NCBI GenBank assembly: GCA_902471875.1
Contig: CABRLN010000007.1
Coordinates: forward strand, 1 to 64,000
Direction: 5' to 3'
DNA from: an uncultured Clostridium sp.
Lineage (GTDB): Bacteria > Bacillota > Clostridia > Oscillospirales > Acutalibacteraceae
DNA length: 64,000 nucleotides
The translations under genes were made by a program, and so were the position numbers. How positions within the stretch are numbered: position 1 is the first letter of the stretch; every line of letters starts with the position of its first letter. This document shows positions 35,665 through 44,746 of this stretch, in pieces. The notes beneath the pieces are model-generated. The model was not told the DNA's origin, searched no databases, and saw only the letters and a list, made by a program, of their open reading frames with translations.

Positions 35665-36684
35665 TTACCTCACAAATTTATTTTTAAGTTTAATTAATTT
35701 TTTTAGCCTTAAAACATTTTTATAATTACCAGTTTTATACGCTTTAATTAATAACGGATGAACAAATCGAGTTCTGTTTTCTAAAGCTTGTTTAAATTTC
35801 TCACTTTTTATTACACTATTATTAAATTGTACTTTTTCTTTTTTTGACTGCAGGTTTCCTTTTTTAAATGTGTTATCTAAAATTCTTTCATATTTATTAA
35901 AACACATATTGTAATATTTATATTCCTGACTACTGTCAATTTTCCATTTTATCATATAATTTTTTATAATATTATTTGTTTTTTCACAACTTTGCAATAA
36001 ATTAGAACAGTATTTATTATCTAAAGAATTGTTATGATTTATAACATAATTATAAACAGGTTTATTAACTATAACTATATCAGTATTTAACACAGCATTT
36101 AGATATTGTAAATTAAAAACAAGATCTTCACCCAAATTAAGTGATTCATCCATACATAGGTTGTCTTTTTTTATTAATTCTGTATCATAAAGCTTATTCC
36201 AAGGCATTTGCAACAACCATAACTCATATAATGTCATAATATCTTTTCTATCAAATAACAAAACTTCTTCATTATCTGATGCTAAATTAAGCTTTAAATC
36301 TTCTTTGTTTGATGTTGTTACTGTTTGAAAGCAACACCAAATATGCCCTGCATTTGGAAACCTTTCCCGAACCTCCAACAATGTTTGCAAATAATCGGGC
36401 TCCACAAAATCATCACTGTCAACACAAACAATATACTTTCCTTGAGCCTTCGCAAAACCTATATTTCTAGCTGAAGACACCCCTCCATTTTCTTTATGTA
36501 TAACAGTTATTCTTTTATCCTTCTGTGAATACTTATCGCAAACCATCCCACTGCCATCAGTAGAACCATCATTTATAAGCAGCAGTTCAAAATCTTTAAC
36601 AGTTTGCTTCAATATGCTTTCTATACAATGTTGAACAATATTATGAACATTATAAACAGGTACTATTATACTTACCAACGGCAT
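35665..36684 (-). CDS. Glycosyltransferase family 2
   Basis: This 339-residue inverting GT-A enzyme has PLVSIIVPVYN at residues 2-12, NDGSTDGS near 39-46, the ENGGVSSARNIGFAKAQG motif, and the metal-binding VDSDD near 92-96. The C-terminal 130 residues are Lys/Asn-rich with no membrane helix. It is the downstream member of three related GT2 genes and was probably produced by duplication followed by divergence. The acceptor sugar is unknown. Confidence 0.92.
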   Translation of the reverse strand: MPLVSIIVPVYNVHNIVQHCIESILKQTVKDFELLLINDGSTDGSGMVCDKYSQKDKRITVIHKENGGVSSARNIGFAKAQGKYIVCVDSDDFVEPDYLQTLLEVRERFPNAGHIWCCFQTVTTSNKEDLKLNLASDNEEVLLFDRKDIMTLYELWLLQMPWNKLYDTELIKKDNLCMDESLNLGEDLVFNLQYLNAVLNTDIVIVNKPVYNYVINHNNSLDNKYCSNLLQSCEKTNNIIKNYMIKWKIDSSQEYKYYNMCFNKYERILDNTFKKGNLQSKKEKVQFNNSVIKSEKFKQALENRTRFVHPLLIKAYKTGNYKNVLRLKKLIKLKNKFVR

Positions 36685-36720
36685 ATTAAACCTCCAATAT
36701 ACAATAAATACACTTATAAA

Positions 36721-37695
36721 TTACATTCCAATTTTTAATAAATTTCTTAGGCGACACATCCACAAAAAGGATACTTTTGATATTACATACCAAAGCTTTT
36801 CTTTTGAATTAAAATCAGAAATACTTCTAACAGGGTATTTTTTTACTATATTTAATATTATTTTATTTGCCTGTTTCCTGTCTTTTTTATCCATATCGCT
36901 TAGTACTCTTTGACAAGAATAGACACAAGAAAAAAATAAATTTTTATTTGCAGCATCTGCAATTTCAGGAAAGTTATTTTGTATAAAATCCTGTCTTTCT
37001 GTTTTTGCCTGCAAGGCGTCCAGTCTTTTTATAGAGTATTGTTCACCCATAATGCTGCTGTTTCTTTGTAAATAAAAATACATGTCAGCATTTATTTCTG
37101 CAATTTTAGTACTTTTTGCAAAAATCTTATAAGTCCAAAATTCATCTTCGTTAAGCTTTCCTTTTGGAAAAAATTCAGTTAATGCAACATCTGCACTATA
37201 CAGCTTATTCCATACAGTTTGAACCAAGCTTCTGTCATTAATCAGTTCAAACAATGCATCGGTTGTTGAATAAACTTTAACAGCAAGATTATTTTTATTG
37301 GCATTTACATCTTCACCATAATTAAACTTTACCGTTCCACACTGAACAACTTGACAATTATTTTTTATAGCAGCATCCAATAAAATATTTAACATATTAC
37401 TATCAATATAATCGTCACTATCTATAAAACTGATATATTTTCCTGACGCCACAGCCATTCCGGCATTTCTGGCATCTGACAAGCCGCCATTTGCTTTATG
37501 GATAACCTTTATACGATCATCCAACTTTGCATATTGGTCGCATATTTGCGGACAACTGTCAGGTGAACCGTCATCTACTAAAATAATCTCAAGTTTTTTG
37601 TAAGTTTGGTTAATAATACTGTCAATGCATTTTTTCAGATACTCTTCTACCTTATAAACGGGAACAATCACACTTATTAATGGATTTTCTATCAT
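36721..37695 (-). CDS. Glycosyltransferase family 2
   Basis: This 324-residue GT-A enzyme has PLISVIVPVYK at residues 5-15, VDDGSPDSC, KANGGLSDARNAGM and IDSDD. Its ATG overlaps the stop of the upstream GT2 gene by one base (TAATG), so translation is probably coupled. The C terminus ends in a basic amphipathic stretch (WMCRLRNLLKIGM) that may touch the membrane. It has the same fold as its two neighbours. Confidence 0.92.
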   Translation of the reverse strand: MIENPLISVIVPVYKVEEYLKKCIDSIINQTYKKLEIILVDDGSPDSCPQICDQYAKLDDRIKVIHKANGGLSDARNAGMAVASGKYISFIDSDDYIDSNMLNILLDAAIKNNCQVVQCGTVKFNYGEDVNANKNNLAVKVYSTTDALFELINDRSLVQTVWNKLYSADVALTEFFPKGKLNEDEFWTYKIFAKSTKIAEINADMYFYLQRNSSIMGEQYSIKRLDALQAKTERQDFIQNNFPEIADAANKNLFFSCVYSCQRVLSDMDKKDRKQANKIILNIVKKYPVRSISDFNSKEKLWYVISKVSFLWMCRLRNLLKIGM

Positions 37696-38705
37696 TACTT
37701 AACCTCATATTTGTTTCTGTTTCTAAACAGCGTATTATATACTTTATATAACAATTTATATCCAATAGGGAAATACAGAATCAACATAGAATCTACTTTT
37801 AGCCGTTTGTTTAACACACCTAATGCTTTGGCTTCTTTATACAACTTCTTTACATTATTCTTTATTTCTTTTTTATAGCTGCTGTATTTTTTTGCACTTT
37901 TATTAGTAACAAGTGTTCTATAAACACCCACATTTGTCTTTAAAATATTTTGTAATGCAAACGGAAGAATGTCAGTATCATCTTTAAACATCTCATAAAC
38001 TTTATTTCTAACCTTTAATGTATCAAAAATTTTATTTTGAGATATTTCTGAAGTTGTAGCTGAATTTTTTCTTAATATGTAGTGATAAGGTGTTTTATCC
38101 TCATATATAGATTTTTCTGCATTAAAAAACACCATAACATTAAACAAATAATCTTCATTATTCTTTATGTTTAATGGCATCCTAATATCATTTATCACAC
38201 TGCTTTTATAAAGCTTATTCCAAATTCCGGGCTCAACAGCATCTCCTCTAATAAGGTCAATAACACCTTCTTTTTTATTTTGTTCAACTATTCTTCCGGT
38301 ATTATAAAAATAATACTCTGTTATTGGCGTTATAAGCTTATAACCACAGTGGGAAATGTCAGCATTATATTTTAATGCATTTTTTAAAAGAATTTCATAC
38401 ATATCAGGTTCTATATAATCATCACCATCTACAAAACCTATATAATCGCCTGTTGCAATCTCAAGTCCTTTATTTCTGGTATCAGACACACCGGAATTTT
38501 CTTTAAAAATTGCAACTATTCTACTGTCTTTTTCAGCATAAGCATTAATAACATCTTTGGAATTATCAATTGAACCGTCATCAACGACAATAATTTCAAG
38601 ATTTTTATGAGTCTGAACAAGCACACTATCCAGGCAGCGAGGTAAATATTCTGCAATATTATAAACCGGTATAATTATAGATATTTTAATACCACTGCAT
38701 TCCAT
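37695..38705 (-). CDS. Glycosyltransferase family 2
   Basis: This 336-residue GT-A enzyme has KISIIIPVYN (8-17), VDDGSIDNS, ENSGVSDTRNKGLEIATGDYIG and VDGDD. The metal motif is VDGDD where the neighbours have DSDD. The distal region holds the expected MPLNIKNNEDYLFNVMVFF acceptor/base segment. It is the first of three consecutive GT2 genes, 35 bp after the GT4 gene. Confidence 0.92.
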   Translation of the reverse strand: MECSGIKISIIIPVYNIAEYLPRCLDSVLVQTHKNLEIIVVDDGSIDNSKDVINAYAEKDSRIVAIFKENSGVSDTRNKGLEIATGDYIGFVDGDDYIEPDMYEILLKNALKYNADISHCGYKLITPITEYYFYNTGRIVEQNKKEGVIDLIRGDAVEPGIWNKLYKSSVINDIRMPLNIKNNEDYLFNVMVFFNAEKSIYEDKTPYHYILRKNSATTSEISQNKIFDTLKVRNKVYEMFKDDTDILPFALQNILKTNVGVYRTLVTNKSAKKYSSYKKEIKNNVKKLYKEAKALGVLNKRLKVDSMLILYFPIGYKLLYKVYNTLFRNRNKYEVK

Positions 38706-38740
38706 TATACGTTATCCTCCACATGTGTTAAAAGCTGCTG

Positions 38741-39853
38741 TTAAAGTCTTTCAAGCATATCTTCAACAGCCTTAGCTGTTATTTCTTTATTAAACATTTT
38801 ACCTCGTTTTTCAGCCTGTACAGCATAATATTCAAGCAAGGCATATTCTGTAAGAATTTTATTTATACCTTCAAATAACGCCTTTTCATTATTTTCTGTT
38901 ATAATACCAAATTCATTTTCACTACCCAACATTTCCTTCATTCCTGAGCAAAATGTTGTAACTACTGGCGTGCCCACAATTAAAGCTTCTGTTACCGAGG
39001 TACTAAAACCCTCGGAATAAGAAGAACAAACATATAAGTCAGCTTTTTTTAAATATTTATATGGATTTGTTCTATACCCTAAAAATACAAAAGTTTCTGA
39101 CAGATTATTTTCTTTCAAATATTTCTCAATATATTTTTGTTCTTCGCCTAATCCCAGTATATACACTTTATTCTTTATCCCAGTATCTAACAATTTCTTG
39201 TGAACCTTTGCCAGTCTGTCAAATCCCTTCATCTTTGTAATTTTCCCTACCGAAATTATGTTATAAGACTCCTGACTAAAAGTAACATCCGTAATTTTTT
39301 CATTAGACATCTTTCTTATTTGTCCACTCTCAATGGTATTGTATAAAACCTCAATAGAATTACAAAATGACATTGTTGTTATAAAGTAATCTTTAACTAA
39401 ATTTGAAACACAAACCGTATTATCAAATTTGTTATAACATTTTTTTGCCTCCTCAAAATTTCTAAAGCCTATAGAAGCAGTTTTTTCATTATCAATCTTA
39501 CAGTGTATCCAACTAACTAATTTAGTATCTTTATACGGACAACCGCTTACTATTCTGGCAGTTATACCCTCAAGGTACGAAACAACTATATCATACTTTT
39601 CTTTAATAAATTTTTTATATAGAAATTCAGGCGAAAAAAGTTTAAACAGCTTTACATTACCCTTTATTATCTTTTTGAAAACATATTTATAATGAACATC
39701 TTCTTTTAAAAGCTGCTTATTTACACCACCATCAAAAAGAACCTGTACTGTTACATCAAATTTATTTTTATTTAAATTATTAGCAAGATTAACAAGTACC
39801 TTTTCTGCACCGCCATGCCCCAACGTTGGTATTAAAAATAATACTTTTTTCAT
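38741..39853 (-). CDS. Glycosyltransferase family 4
   Basis: This 370-residue GT-B enzyme has an N terminus KKVLFLIPTLGHGGAEKVLVNLA with the glycine-rich acceptor loop. The C-terminal domain has VGKITKMKGFDRL and SSYSEGFSTSVTEALIVGTPVVTT (E-x7-E). It is the first gene of the polysaccharide cluster, and GGGGG precedes its ATG. No Wzx flippase, Wzy polymerase or priming transferase gene lies anywhere in the cluster. Confidence 0.93.
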   Translation of the reverse strand: MKKVLFLIPTLGHGGAEKVLVNLANNLNKNKFDVTVQVLFDGGVNKQLLKEDVHYKYVFKKIIKGNVKLFKLFSPEFLYKKFIKEKYDIVVSYLEGITARIVSGCPYKDTKLVSWIHCKIDNEKTASIGFRNFEEAKKCYNKFDNTVCVSNLVKDYFITTMSFCNSIEVLYNTIESGQIRKMSNEKITDVTFSQESYNIISVGKITKMKGFDRLAKVHKKLLDTGIKNKVYILGLGEEQKYIEKYLKENNLSETFVFLGYRTNPYKYLKKADLYVCSSYSEGFSTSVTEALIVGTPVVTTFCSGMKEMLGSENEFGIITENNEKALFEGINKILTEYALLEYYAVQAEKRGKMFNKEITAKAVEDMLERL

Positions 39854-40073
39854 TATTATACCCCCAAAAAATTTACTATTAGGTTGTCATTGTTTATATA
39901 TAATACATTTTCTATTCTTATTATCTTAAAGATTATACCAACATTTAATTACATATGACATTCAACATATTATATCTCACAAGAACTGATATTGTCAACA
40001 AAATCAGACACAATTCATTGTAGAAATACTTTACAGAAATAAAATTTTTACCGGAATAATTGCCAAAAACAAA

Positions 40074-40107
40074 TTAGGGTGTGTTGACACCGTACAACAC
40101 GCCCTAA
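40074..40107 (-). terminator. Terminator of the XRE membrane regulator gene
   Basis: TTAGGGTGTGTTG pairs with CAACACGCCCTAA apart from one position. On the minus strand the stem is followed by AATTTGTTTTTGG. The rest of the 317-bp gap (39854-40170) shows only AT-rich sequence and no gene. Confidence 0.75.
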
Positions 40108-40170
40108 ATAAAAAAATAACACAACATATAAAAATATACTATCTGGTCTTAATTCAACTAGAATATTAAC

Positions 40171-41013
40171 CTACCTGTTTTCAAACACACTGCAAACACC
40201 GTAAAAAACAGGTATTGTTAAAAAAATAATCCAAGCAGGATGCCACAAATTACACACCATACCCAAAATTAAATAAACCATAACTACTAGAACAGGGTAG
40301 CAAAATTTTGAAACCTTCTTATTTACAAAAGCCTCTATTATTGATGCAACAATAGGAATTGCCAAGAATGTTACCCATCCAATATACCAATAATTAAAAC
40401 AAAAACCTAAAATAAGAAAAACTATAACCGCAAGCACAGGTAAGCAGGCATCTTTAATTATAGCTAGAGGAAGCGGTATTTTATCTTTGTGATTGTAGTG
40501 TTTTACACCCTCCTTATAATACACATTTCCGTTCTCGTCGGTATATGCTTTTGTTTCACCATTTTCTTCAACAAAAACTCCGTTTTTATCAATATGCACT
40601 TTTGTACCGTCTTTATCTTCTACATGTATTCCGTCAAACCCAATATGCACATGGTCATCATTATCATCTACATGTATTCCATTTTTAAATGACACACTTG
40701 ACTTTGTATAGCCTTCGTGCGAATTTGAATTGTAAGAAGTATTAAAATCGTTATCAGTCTTCGAACTGTTTTGGCTTCCTCCGCTATCGGATTGTTCTTC
40801 CTTTGTATTTACTTTTCCTGTAAGAATTTCATCTATTGAAACATTATAAATTTCTGCTAATGAAATCAAATTATCGGTATCAGGTGATGCTTCGCCACGT
40901 TCCCATTTTGAAACAGCTTGTCGGCTTACGCCAATTTTCTCTGCAAGTTGTTCTTGCGACAGGTTATTTTTCTTTCTCAGTTCACATAATCTGTTAGCAA
41001 TTTGAATATTCAT
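40171..41013 (-). CDS. XRE-type regulator with an acidic repeat and duplicated membrane hairpin
   Basis: The 280 residues comprise an N-terminal HTH_3 DNA-binding domain (5-60, ending VSIDEIL), a Ser/Asn-rich linker (70-110), an acidic His/Val repeat (112-168: GIHVDDN, GIHVEDKDGTKVHID, GVFVEENG), and four hydrophobic helices (184-277). The last four are a tandem copy of one hairpin: CLPVLAVIVFLILG...WVTFLAIP against CYPVLVVMVYLILG...WIIFLTIP. This suggests a membrane-bound regulator that reads a signal at the membrane. AGGAGG lies five bases before the ATG. The target is unknown; it is transcribed toward the polysaccharide cluster but separated by a terminator. Confidence 0.85.
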   Translation of the reverse strand: MNIQIANRLCELRKKNNLSQEQLAEKIGVSRQAVSKWERGEASPDTDNLISLAEIYNVSIDEILTGKVNTKEEQSDSGGSQNSSKTDNDFNTSYNSNSHEGYTKSSVSFKNGIHVDDNDDHVHIGFDGIHVEDKDGTKVHIDKNGVFVEENGETKAYTDENGNVYYKEGVKHYNHKDKIPLPLAIIKDACLPVLAVIVFLILGFCFNYWYIGWVTFLAIPIVASIIEAFVNKKVSKFCYPVLVVMVYLILGMVCNLWHPAWIIFLTIPVFYGVCSVFENR

Positions 41014-41199
41014 ATGATCCTCCTAAAATGTACAATTGACTTAAATTTTGTAACTGAATTGTACAATATAAGGTTGGTTGCACACTATACATTTTTGTTT
41101 GCATTTACGCAACCAATGGTTGCACACCGCATAAAACCTATATTTTTGTCAAAATTTACATTAGCATACAAAATTGCTGTTGTAAAATTTGTTTATGTA

Positions 41200-41616
41200 T
41201 TATTCTCCTATAATTTTTATAAGTGCGTGCTTTTGTCTCTTTCCGTCCAACTCATAATAGAATATTTGCTCCCATGTACCAAAGTCGAGCCTACCTTTTG
41301 TTATAGCACAAACAACCTCTCTGCCCATAATCGTACGTTTTAAATGTGCATCTGCATTATCTTCAAAACCATTGTGTGCATACTGGCTATAGGGTTGTTC
41401 AGGCGCAAGCTTTTCAAGCCATATTTCAAAATCATTATGTAACCCCGGCTCATCATCATTAATAAAAACACTGGCTGTTATATTCATTGCATTTACAAGT
41501 ACTAATCCTTCCTTAACACCACTTTCGTTAATAGCTGCCTGAACTTGATTTGTTATATTTACAATTCCTCTGCGTTCAGGAATGTTAAAAAACAGTTCTT
41601 TTCTATAGGATTTCAT
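41200..41616 (-). CDS. yjbQ: YjbQ family protein (UPF0047)
   Basis: This 138-residue compact protein has YjbQ features: GLVLVNAMNITASVFINDDEPGL, NADAHLKRTIMG and GTWEQIFYYELDGKR. The family is annotated as secondary thiamine-phosphate synthase because it weakly complements thiE mutants; the natural role is unsettled. It sits 19 bp downstream of the tautomerase gene, probably in one transcript. About 180 bp of AT-rich sequence separates it from the XRE gene. Confidence 0.92.
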   Translation of the reverse strand: MKSYRKELFFNIPERRGIVNITNQVQAAINESGVKEGLVLVNAMNITASVFINDDEPGLHNDFEIWLEKLAPEQPYSQYAHNGFEDNADAHLKRTIMGREVVCAITKGRLDFGTWEQIFYYELDGKRQKHALIKIIGE

Positions 41617-41635
41617 TAATTATTGCTCCTTACTA

Positions 41636-41977
41636 TTAAAAGTTACTACCGTTCCAGCCCCAATTTTCAACAGGCTCATATTTTACATATATTTTGTTCT
41701 GTGCAATTCCAAGCTCGTCAGAAACTGCTGTGCATATTTGTGCAGTAAGCTTATTAAGTTTCTCACTGCTTGCTGTTCCAAAAAACTTAACCTCTATAAA
41801 CGCAATAGGATTACTTCCATTACCGCCAAAATACATATGGCAATTATCATTAAACCCCAACATAAGGTATGCTTCGCTTTTACCAATTACTGAAACCGCT
41901 TGTGCGTATTTTGCCTTAAGGTTTATTTCCTGCTCATTAGTTATTTTTATGTTAGTTGTTGTATTTATATATGGCAT
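41636..41977 (-). CDS. MIF-like tautomerase family protein
   Basis: This 113-residue protein has the fold of macrophage migration inhibitory factor. Pro2 after the initiator Met is the expected catalytic base. The C-terminal pattern (KLTAQICTAVSDELGIAQNKIYVKYEPVENWGWNGSNF) matches MIF proteins, with the NWGWNG ending. Activity is probably phenylpyruvate or dopachrome-like tautomerisation; the biological substrate is unknown. First gene of a pair with yjbQ. Confidence 0.9.
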   Translation of the reverse strand: MPYINTTTNIKITNEQEINLKAKYAQAVSVIGKSEAYLMLGFNDNCHMYFGGNGSNPIAFIEVKFFGTASSEKLNKLTAQICTAVSDELGIAQNKIYVKYEPVENWGWNGSNF

Positions 41978-42105
41978 AATATTTTCCTCCTAAAGTTATT
42001 ATACATATACTTTACTACAATATTACGTGTAAAACAAGTAAAAAAAATCTTTTTGTTTTTACAAATTTTTTTAGAAATACCCTTTATATTTCCAAAATAA
42101 TAATG

Positions 42106-42143
42106 TATAATAATTTTAGGTTACTATGTTTACTGCATAGTAA
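42106..42143 (+). promoter_or_regulatory. fba promoter -10 and 5' leader hairpin
   Basis: TATAAT (42106-42111) is followed, about where the transcript should begin, by TTACTATG/CATAGTAA (42121-42128 and 42136-42143). A -35 box is poor. The hairpin sits at the extreme 5' end of the fba message and could protect it or act as an operator. Confidence 0.5.
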
Positions 42144-42171
42144 GAGATTATAAAAAATGGAGTGATTTCAA

Positions 42172-43038
42172 ATGGCATTGGTAAATGCAAAAGAAATGCT
42201 AACAAAGGCAAAAGAGGGTCACTACGCAGTTGGCCAGTTTAACATTAACAATCTGGAATGGACAAAGGCTATTCTTCTTACAGCTCAAGAGCTTAACTCT
42301 CCTGTTATCCTTGGTGTATCTGAGGGCGCAGGCAAGTATATGTGTGGCTACAAAACAGTAGTTGGTATGGTAAACGGTATGTTAGAAGAACTTAACATTA
42401 CTGTTCCTGTTGCTTTACACCTTGACCATGGTTCATATGACGGTGCAAAGGCTTGTATTGCTGCTGGTTTTAGCTCAGTAATGTTTGACGGTTCTCACTA
42501 CCCAATTGAAGAAAATGTTGAAAAGACAAAAGAACTTATTGCTATTTGCAACGAAAAAGGCTTATCACTTGAAGCAGAAGTTGGTTCAATTGGCGGTGAG
42601 GAAGACGGCGTTATTGGTGCAGGTGAATGTGCAGACCCTGCTGAGTGTAAAATGATTGCTGACCTTGGCGTAACAATGCTTGCAGCCGGTATTGGCAACA
42701 TTCACGGTAAATATCCTGAAAATTGGACAGGTTTGAACTTTGATGTACTTGCAAACATTCAGGAACTAACAGGTAAAATGCCTTTGGTTCTTCACGGTGG
42801 TACAGGAATTCCTAGCGATATGATTAAAAAGGCTATTGACCTTGGCGTTTCAAAGATTAATGTTAATACAGAGTGTCAGCTTTCATTTGCAGATGCTACA
42901 AGAAAATATATTGAAGCCGGTAAAGATCAGCAAGGTAAAGGCTTTGACCCTAGAAAGCTTCTTGCTCCTGGTTTTGAGGCTATTAAAGCTACAGTTAAAG
43001 AAAAAATGGAACTATTCGGTTCGGTTGGTAAGGCTTAA
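42172..43038 (+). CDS. fba: Fructose-bisphosphate aldolase, class II
   Basis: This zinc-dependent aldolase of glycolysis and gluconeogenesis splits fructose 1,6-bisphosphate into dihydroxyacetone phosphate and glyceraldehyde 3-phosphate. The 288 residues carry the class II set: NINNLEW near the start, LHLDHGS with the catalytic Asp and first zinc His, EAEVGSIGGEEDG, GIGNIHGKYP with a zinc His, VLHGGTGIP with the last zinc His, and KINVNTE for phosphate. GGAG precedes the ATG. Transcribed alone, ending at the hairpin at 43061; pgk, tpiA and gpmI lie nearby on the other strand. Confidence 0.98.
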   Translation: MALVNAKEMLTKAKEGHYAVGQFNINNLEWTKAILLTAQELNSPVILGVSEGAGKYMCGYKTVVGMVNGMLEELNITVPVALHLDHGSYDGAKACIAAGFSSVMFDGSHYPIEENVEKTKELIAICNEKGLSLEAEVGSIGGEEDGVIGAGECADPAECKMIADLGVTMLAAGIGNIHGKYPENWTGLNFDVLANIQELTGKMPLVLHGGTGIPSDMIKKAIDLGVSKINVNTECQLSFADATRKYIEAGKDQQGKGFDPRKLLAPGFEAIKATVKEKMELFGSVGKA

Positions 43039-43060
43039 TTTTATAGTTTTAACATTTTTG

Positions 43061-43089
43061 TCCCACTCGCTTTTGCGAGTGGGATTTTT
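43061..43089 (+). terminator. fba terminator
   Basis: The stem is TCCCACTCGC/GCGAGTGGGA with loop TTTT, then TTTTT. Textbook form. Confidence 0.95.
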
Positions 43090-43252
43090 AATATGTGTAA
43101 AAAATTTTTTAACACCTATTCTGCAAAATACAATTAAATTTATTATAATAATTAAAAATAAATCATACACGGTTTAATAAAACATTACAACAAGCTCCAA
43201 AAAAACTAAAAAACTTACCATTATATAAGAATATTACATTAATATTTATGAT

Positions 43253-43281
43253 TTGAACAGTAAAAAAAATTATGATATAAT
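43253..43281 (+). promoter_or_regulatory. Promoter of the C39-like protease gene
   Basis: TTGAAC (43253-43258), 17 bases, TATAAT (43276-43281), about 50 bases before the start codon. Confidence 0.7.
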
Positions 43282-43332
43282 AACAAAAGTACGCCACCCA
43301 TAATTACTTTTTGTAATACATAAGGAGTAACA

Positions 43333-44568
43333 ATGAGCAACGAACTTTTAGAGAATTCAACTCAATCATCAGAAAATATGGCAGAGTCTGATGTTGAAAC
43401 AGAACAGTTTTCAGATTCTGAAAGTCAGCCTGAACAAGATTTTTCAGATAATGATGAAATATCCGTCAACAGTCCATCTTTTGATAAAAAAGTCAGCTTA
43501 AAAAAACAAATTGCTACAAGCAAATATACTAAAGTAATTGTAATAAGTATTTTATTAATTTCTCTTACTGTTGTATTAACAATCTTCTTTTGCAGCAGTC
43601 AAAACGCAGAAACTCAAGAGATTTTAAAAAGTGACCAGCCCAGTAAAACTACACCTGTACCGGCAACTGATGAATCAATTAAATTCAGCAAAAATTCATA
43701 TAGCATGAAGGTTGGCAAAAAAATTAAGATTACTTACGAATATACCCCTCCAACTAAAAACAGCAAAAAGCCAAAACCATATGTTACACTCTCTTCAAAT
43801 AACATTAATATAGTTACTGTTGATGATAAAGGTAACGTAAAGGGGATTTCAACAGGTAAAACCAGTATTGTAGCTGTTACAGATACAGGTGTTTTTACAA
43901 CAGTGCCTATAACTGTTGAGGCACCACAAAATTATACTATTGATGATGTACCGTTGCTTTACCAAGGCGAAAAATTCCCGTCAGGCTGCGAGTCAGTAAG
44001 CTCTACAATGCTTTTAAATTATTACGGCTTTAATATTAGCGTTGATGAATTTATTGACGATTATTTAAATACCGACTACTTTGAATTTGATAAAAACGGA
44101 CAAATGTTAGGTCCTGATACATACTCAGCTTTTATAGGAAGTCCGTATTCTGAAGATTCGCTAGGGTGCTTCCCTCCTGTTATTGAAACTGCAATGAATA
44201 AATATCTGAAAAATAAAAATTTTCGTGCTGTTGACATAACAGGTTCATCTATGGAATTTTTACTTAACCATTACATAGCTAATAACCAACCTGTATTAAT
44301 ATGGGCAACTATGTGGATGCAGGAACCTTTTGTAACATATGAATGGACAGTAAAGGGGGCTAAAAATAATTCGCCTTATAAAGACGGTGATACCTGTACA
44401 TGGCTTGCCAACGAGCATTGTATGGTTCTTATAGGTTATGATAAAAACAATTATTACCTTAATGATCCGCTTAGCAATTCAGTGACCTCATATAACAGAG
44501 AAATTTTTGACGAGCGCTATACACAAATGGGAAGATGTGCATTGGTGTTAGAAGAAATAACAGAATAA
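43333..44568 (+). CDS. Membrane-anchored C39-like cysteine peptidase with Ig-like domain
   Basis: The 411 residues comprise a cytoplasmic acidic head (1-60), one transmembrane helix (about 67-87), a BIG2-type Ig-like domain (about 112-197, ending ISTGKTSIVAVTDTG...ITV), and a papain-like C39_2 domain. The catalytic Cys is 219 in FPSGCESVS, the His 362 in NEHCMVLIGYD, and Asp378 follows in LNDPL. The positive-inside pattern (KKQIATSKYTK before the helix) puts the peptidase outside the cell. Likely a surface protease or peptidoglycan/peptide hydrolase; its substrate is unknown. GGAG precedes the ATG. Confidence 0.85.
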   Translation: MSNELLENSTQSSENMAESDVETEQFSDSESQPEQDFSDNDEISVNSPSFDKKVSLKKQIATSKYTKVIVISILLISLTVVLTIFFCSSQNAETQEILKSDQPSKTTPVPATDESIKFSKNSYSMKVGKKIKITYEYTPPTKNSKKPKPYVTLSSNNINIVTVDDKGNVKGISTGKTSIVAVTDTGVFTTVPITVEAPQNYTIDDVPLLYQGEKFPSGCESVSSTMLLNYYGFNISVDEFIDDYLNTDYFEFDKNGQMLGPDTYSAFIGSPYSEDSLGCFPPVIETAMNKYLKNKNFRAVDITGSSMEFLLNHYIANNQPVLIWATMWMQEPFVTYEWTVKGAKNNSPYKDGDTCTWLANEHCMVLIGYDKNNYYLNDPLSNSVTSYNREIFDERYTQMGRCALVLEEITE

Positions 44569-44582
44569 TTATAAAAAACAAG

Positions 44583-44611
44583 AAGAGCTACAGCTTTTTG
44601 CTGTAGCTCTT
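44583..44611. terminator. Terminator between the C39-like and methyltransferase genes
   Basis: The perfect 12-bp stem AAGAGCTACAGC/GCTGTAGCTCTT has loop TTTTT, fourteen bases past the plus-strand stop. A T-rich tail also exists on the minus strand (CTTGTTTTTTAT), so it may serve both convergent genes. Confidence 0.8.
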
Positions 44612-44746
44612 AACTTTGCTGTATTTGCTAGATATTATACCACATTATCTAACAAATGGGGAAATTTAAATGCCTTAGCTATGATTTCTAATTTAATAAA
44701 TTTCTTATTTTGATAAACTATGCAACCAATTATTAAAATTTAATAA

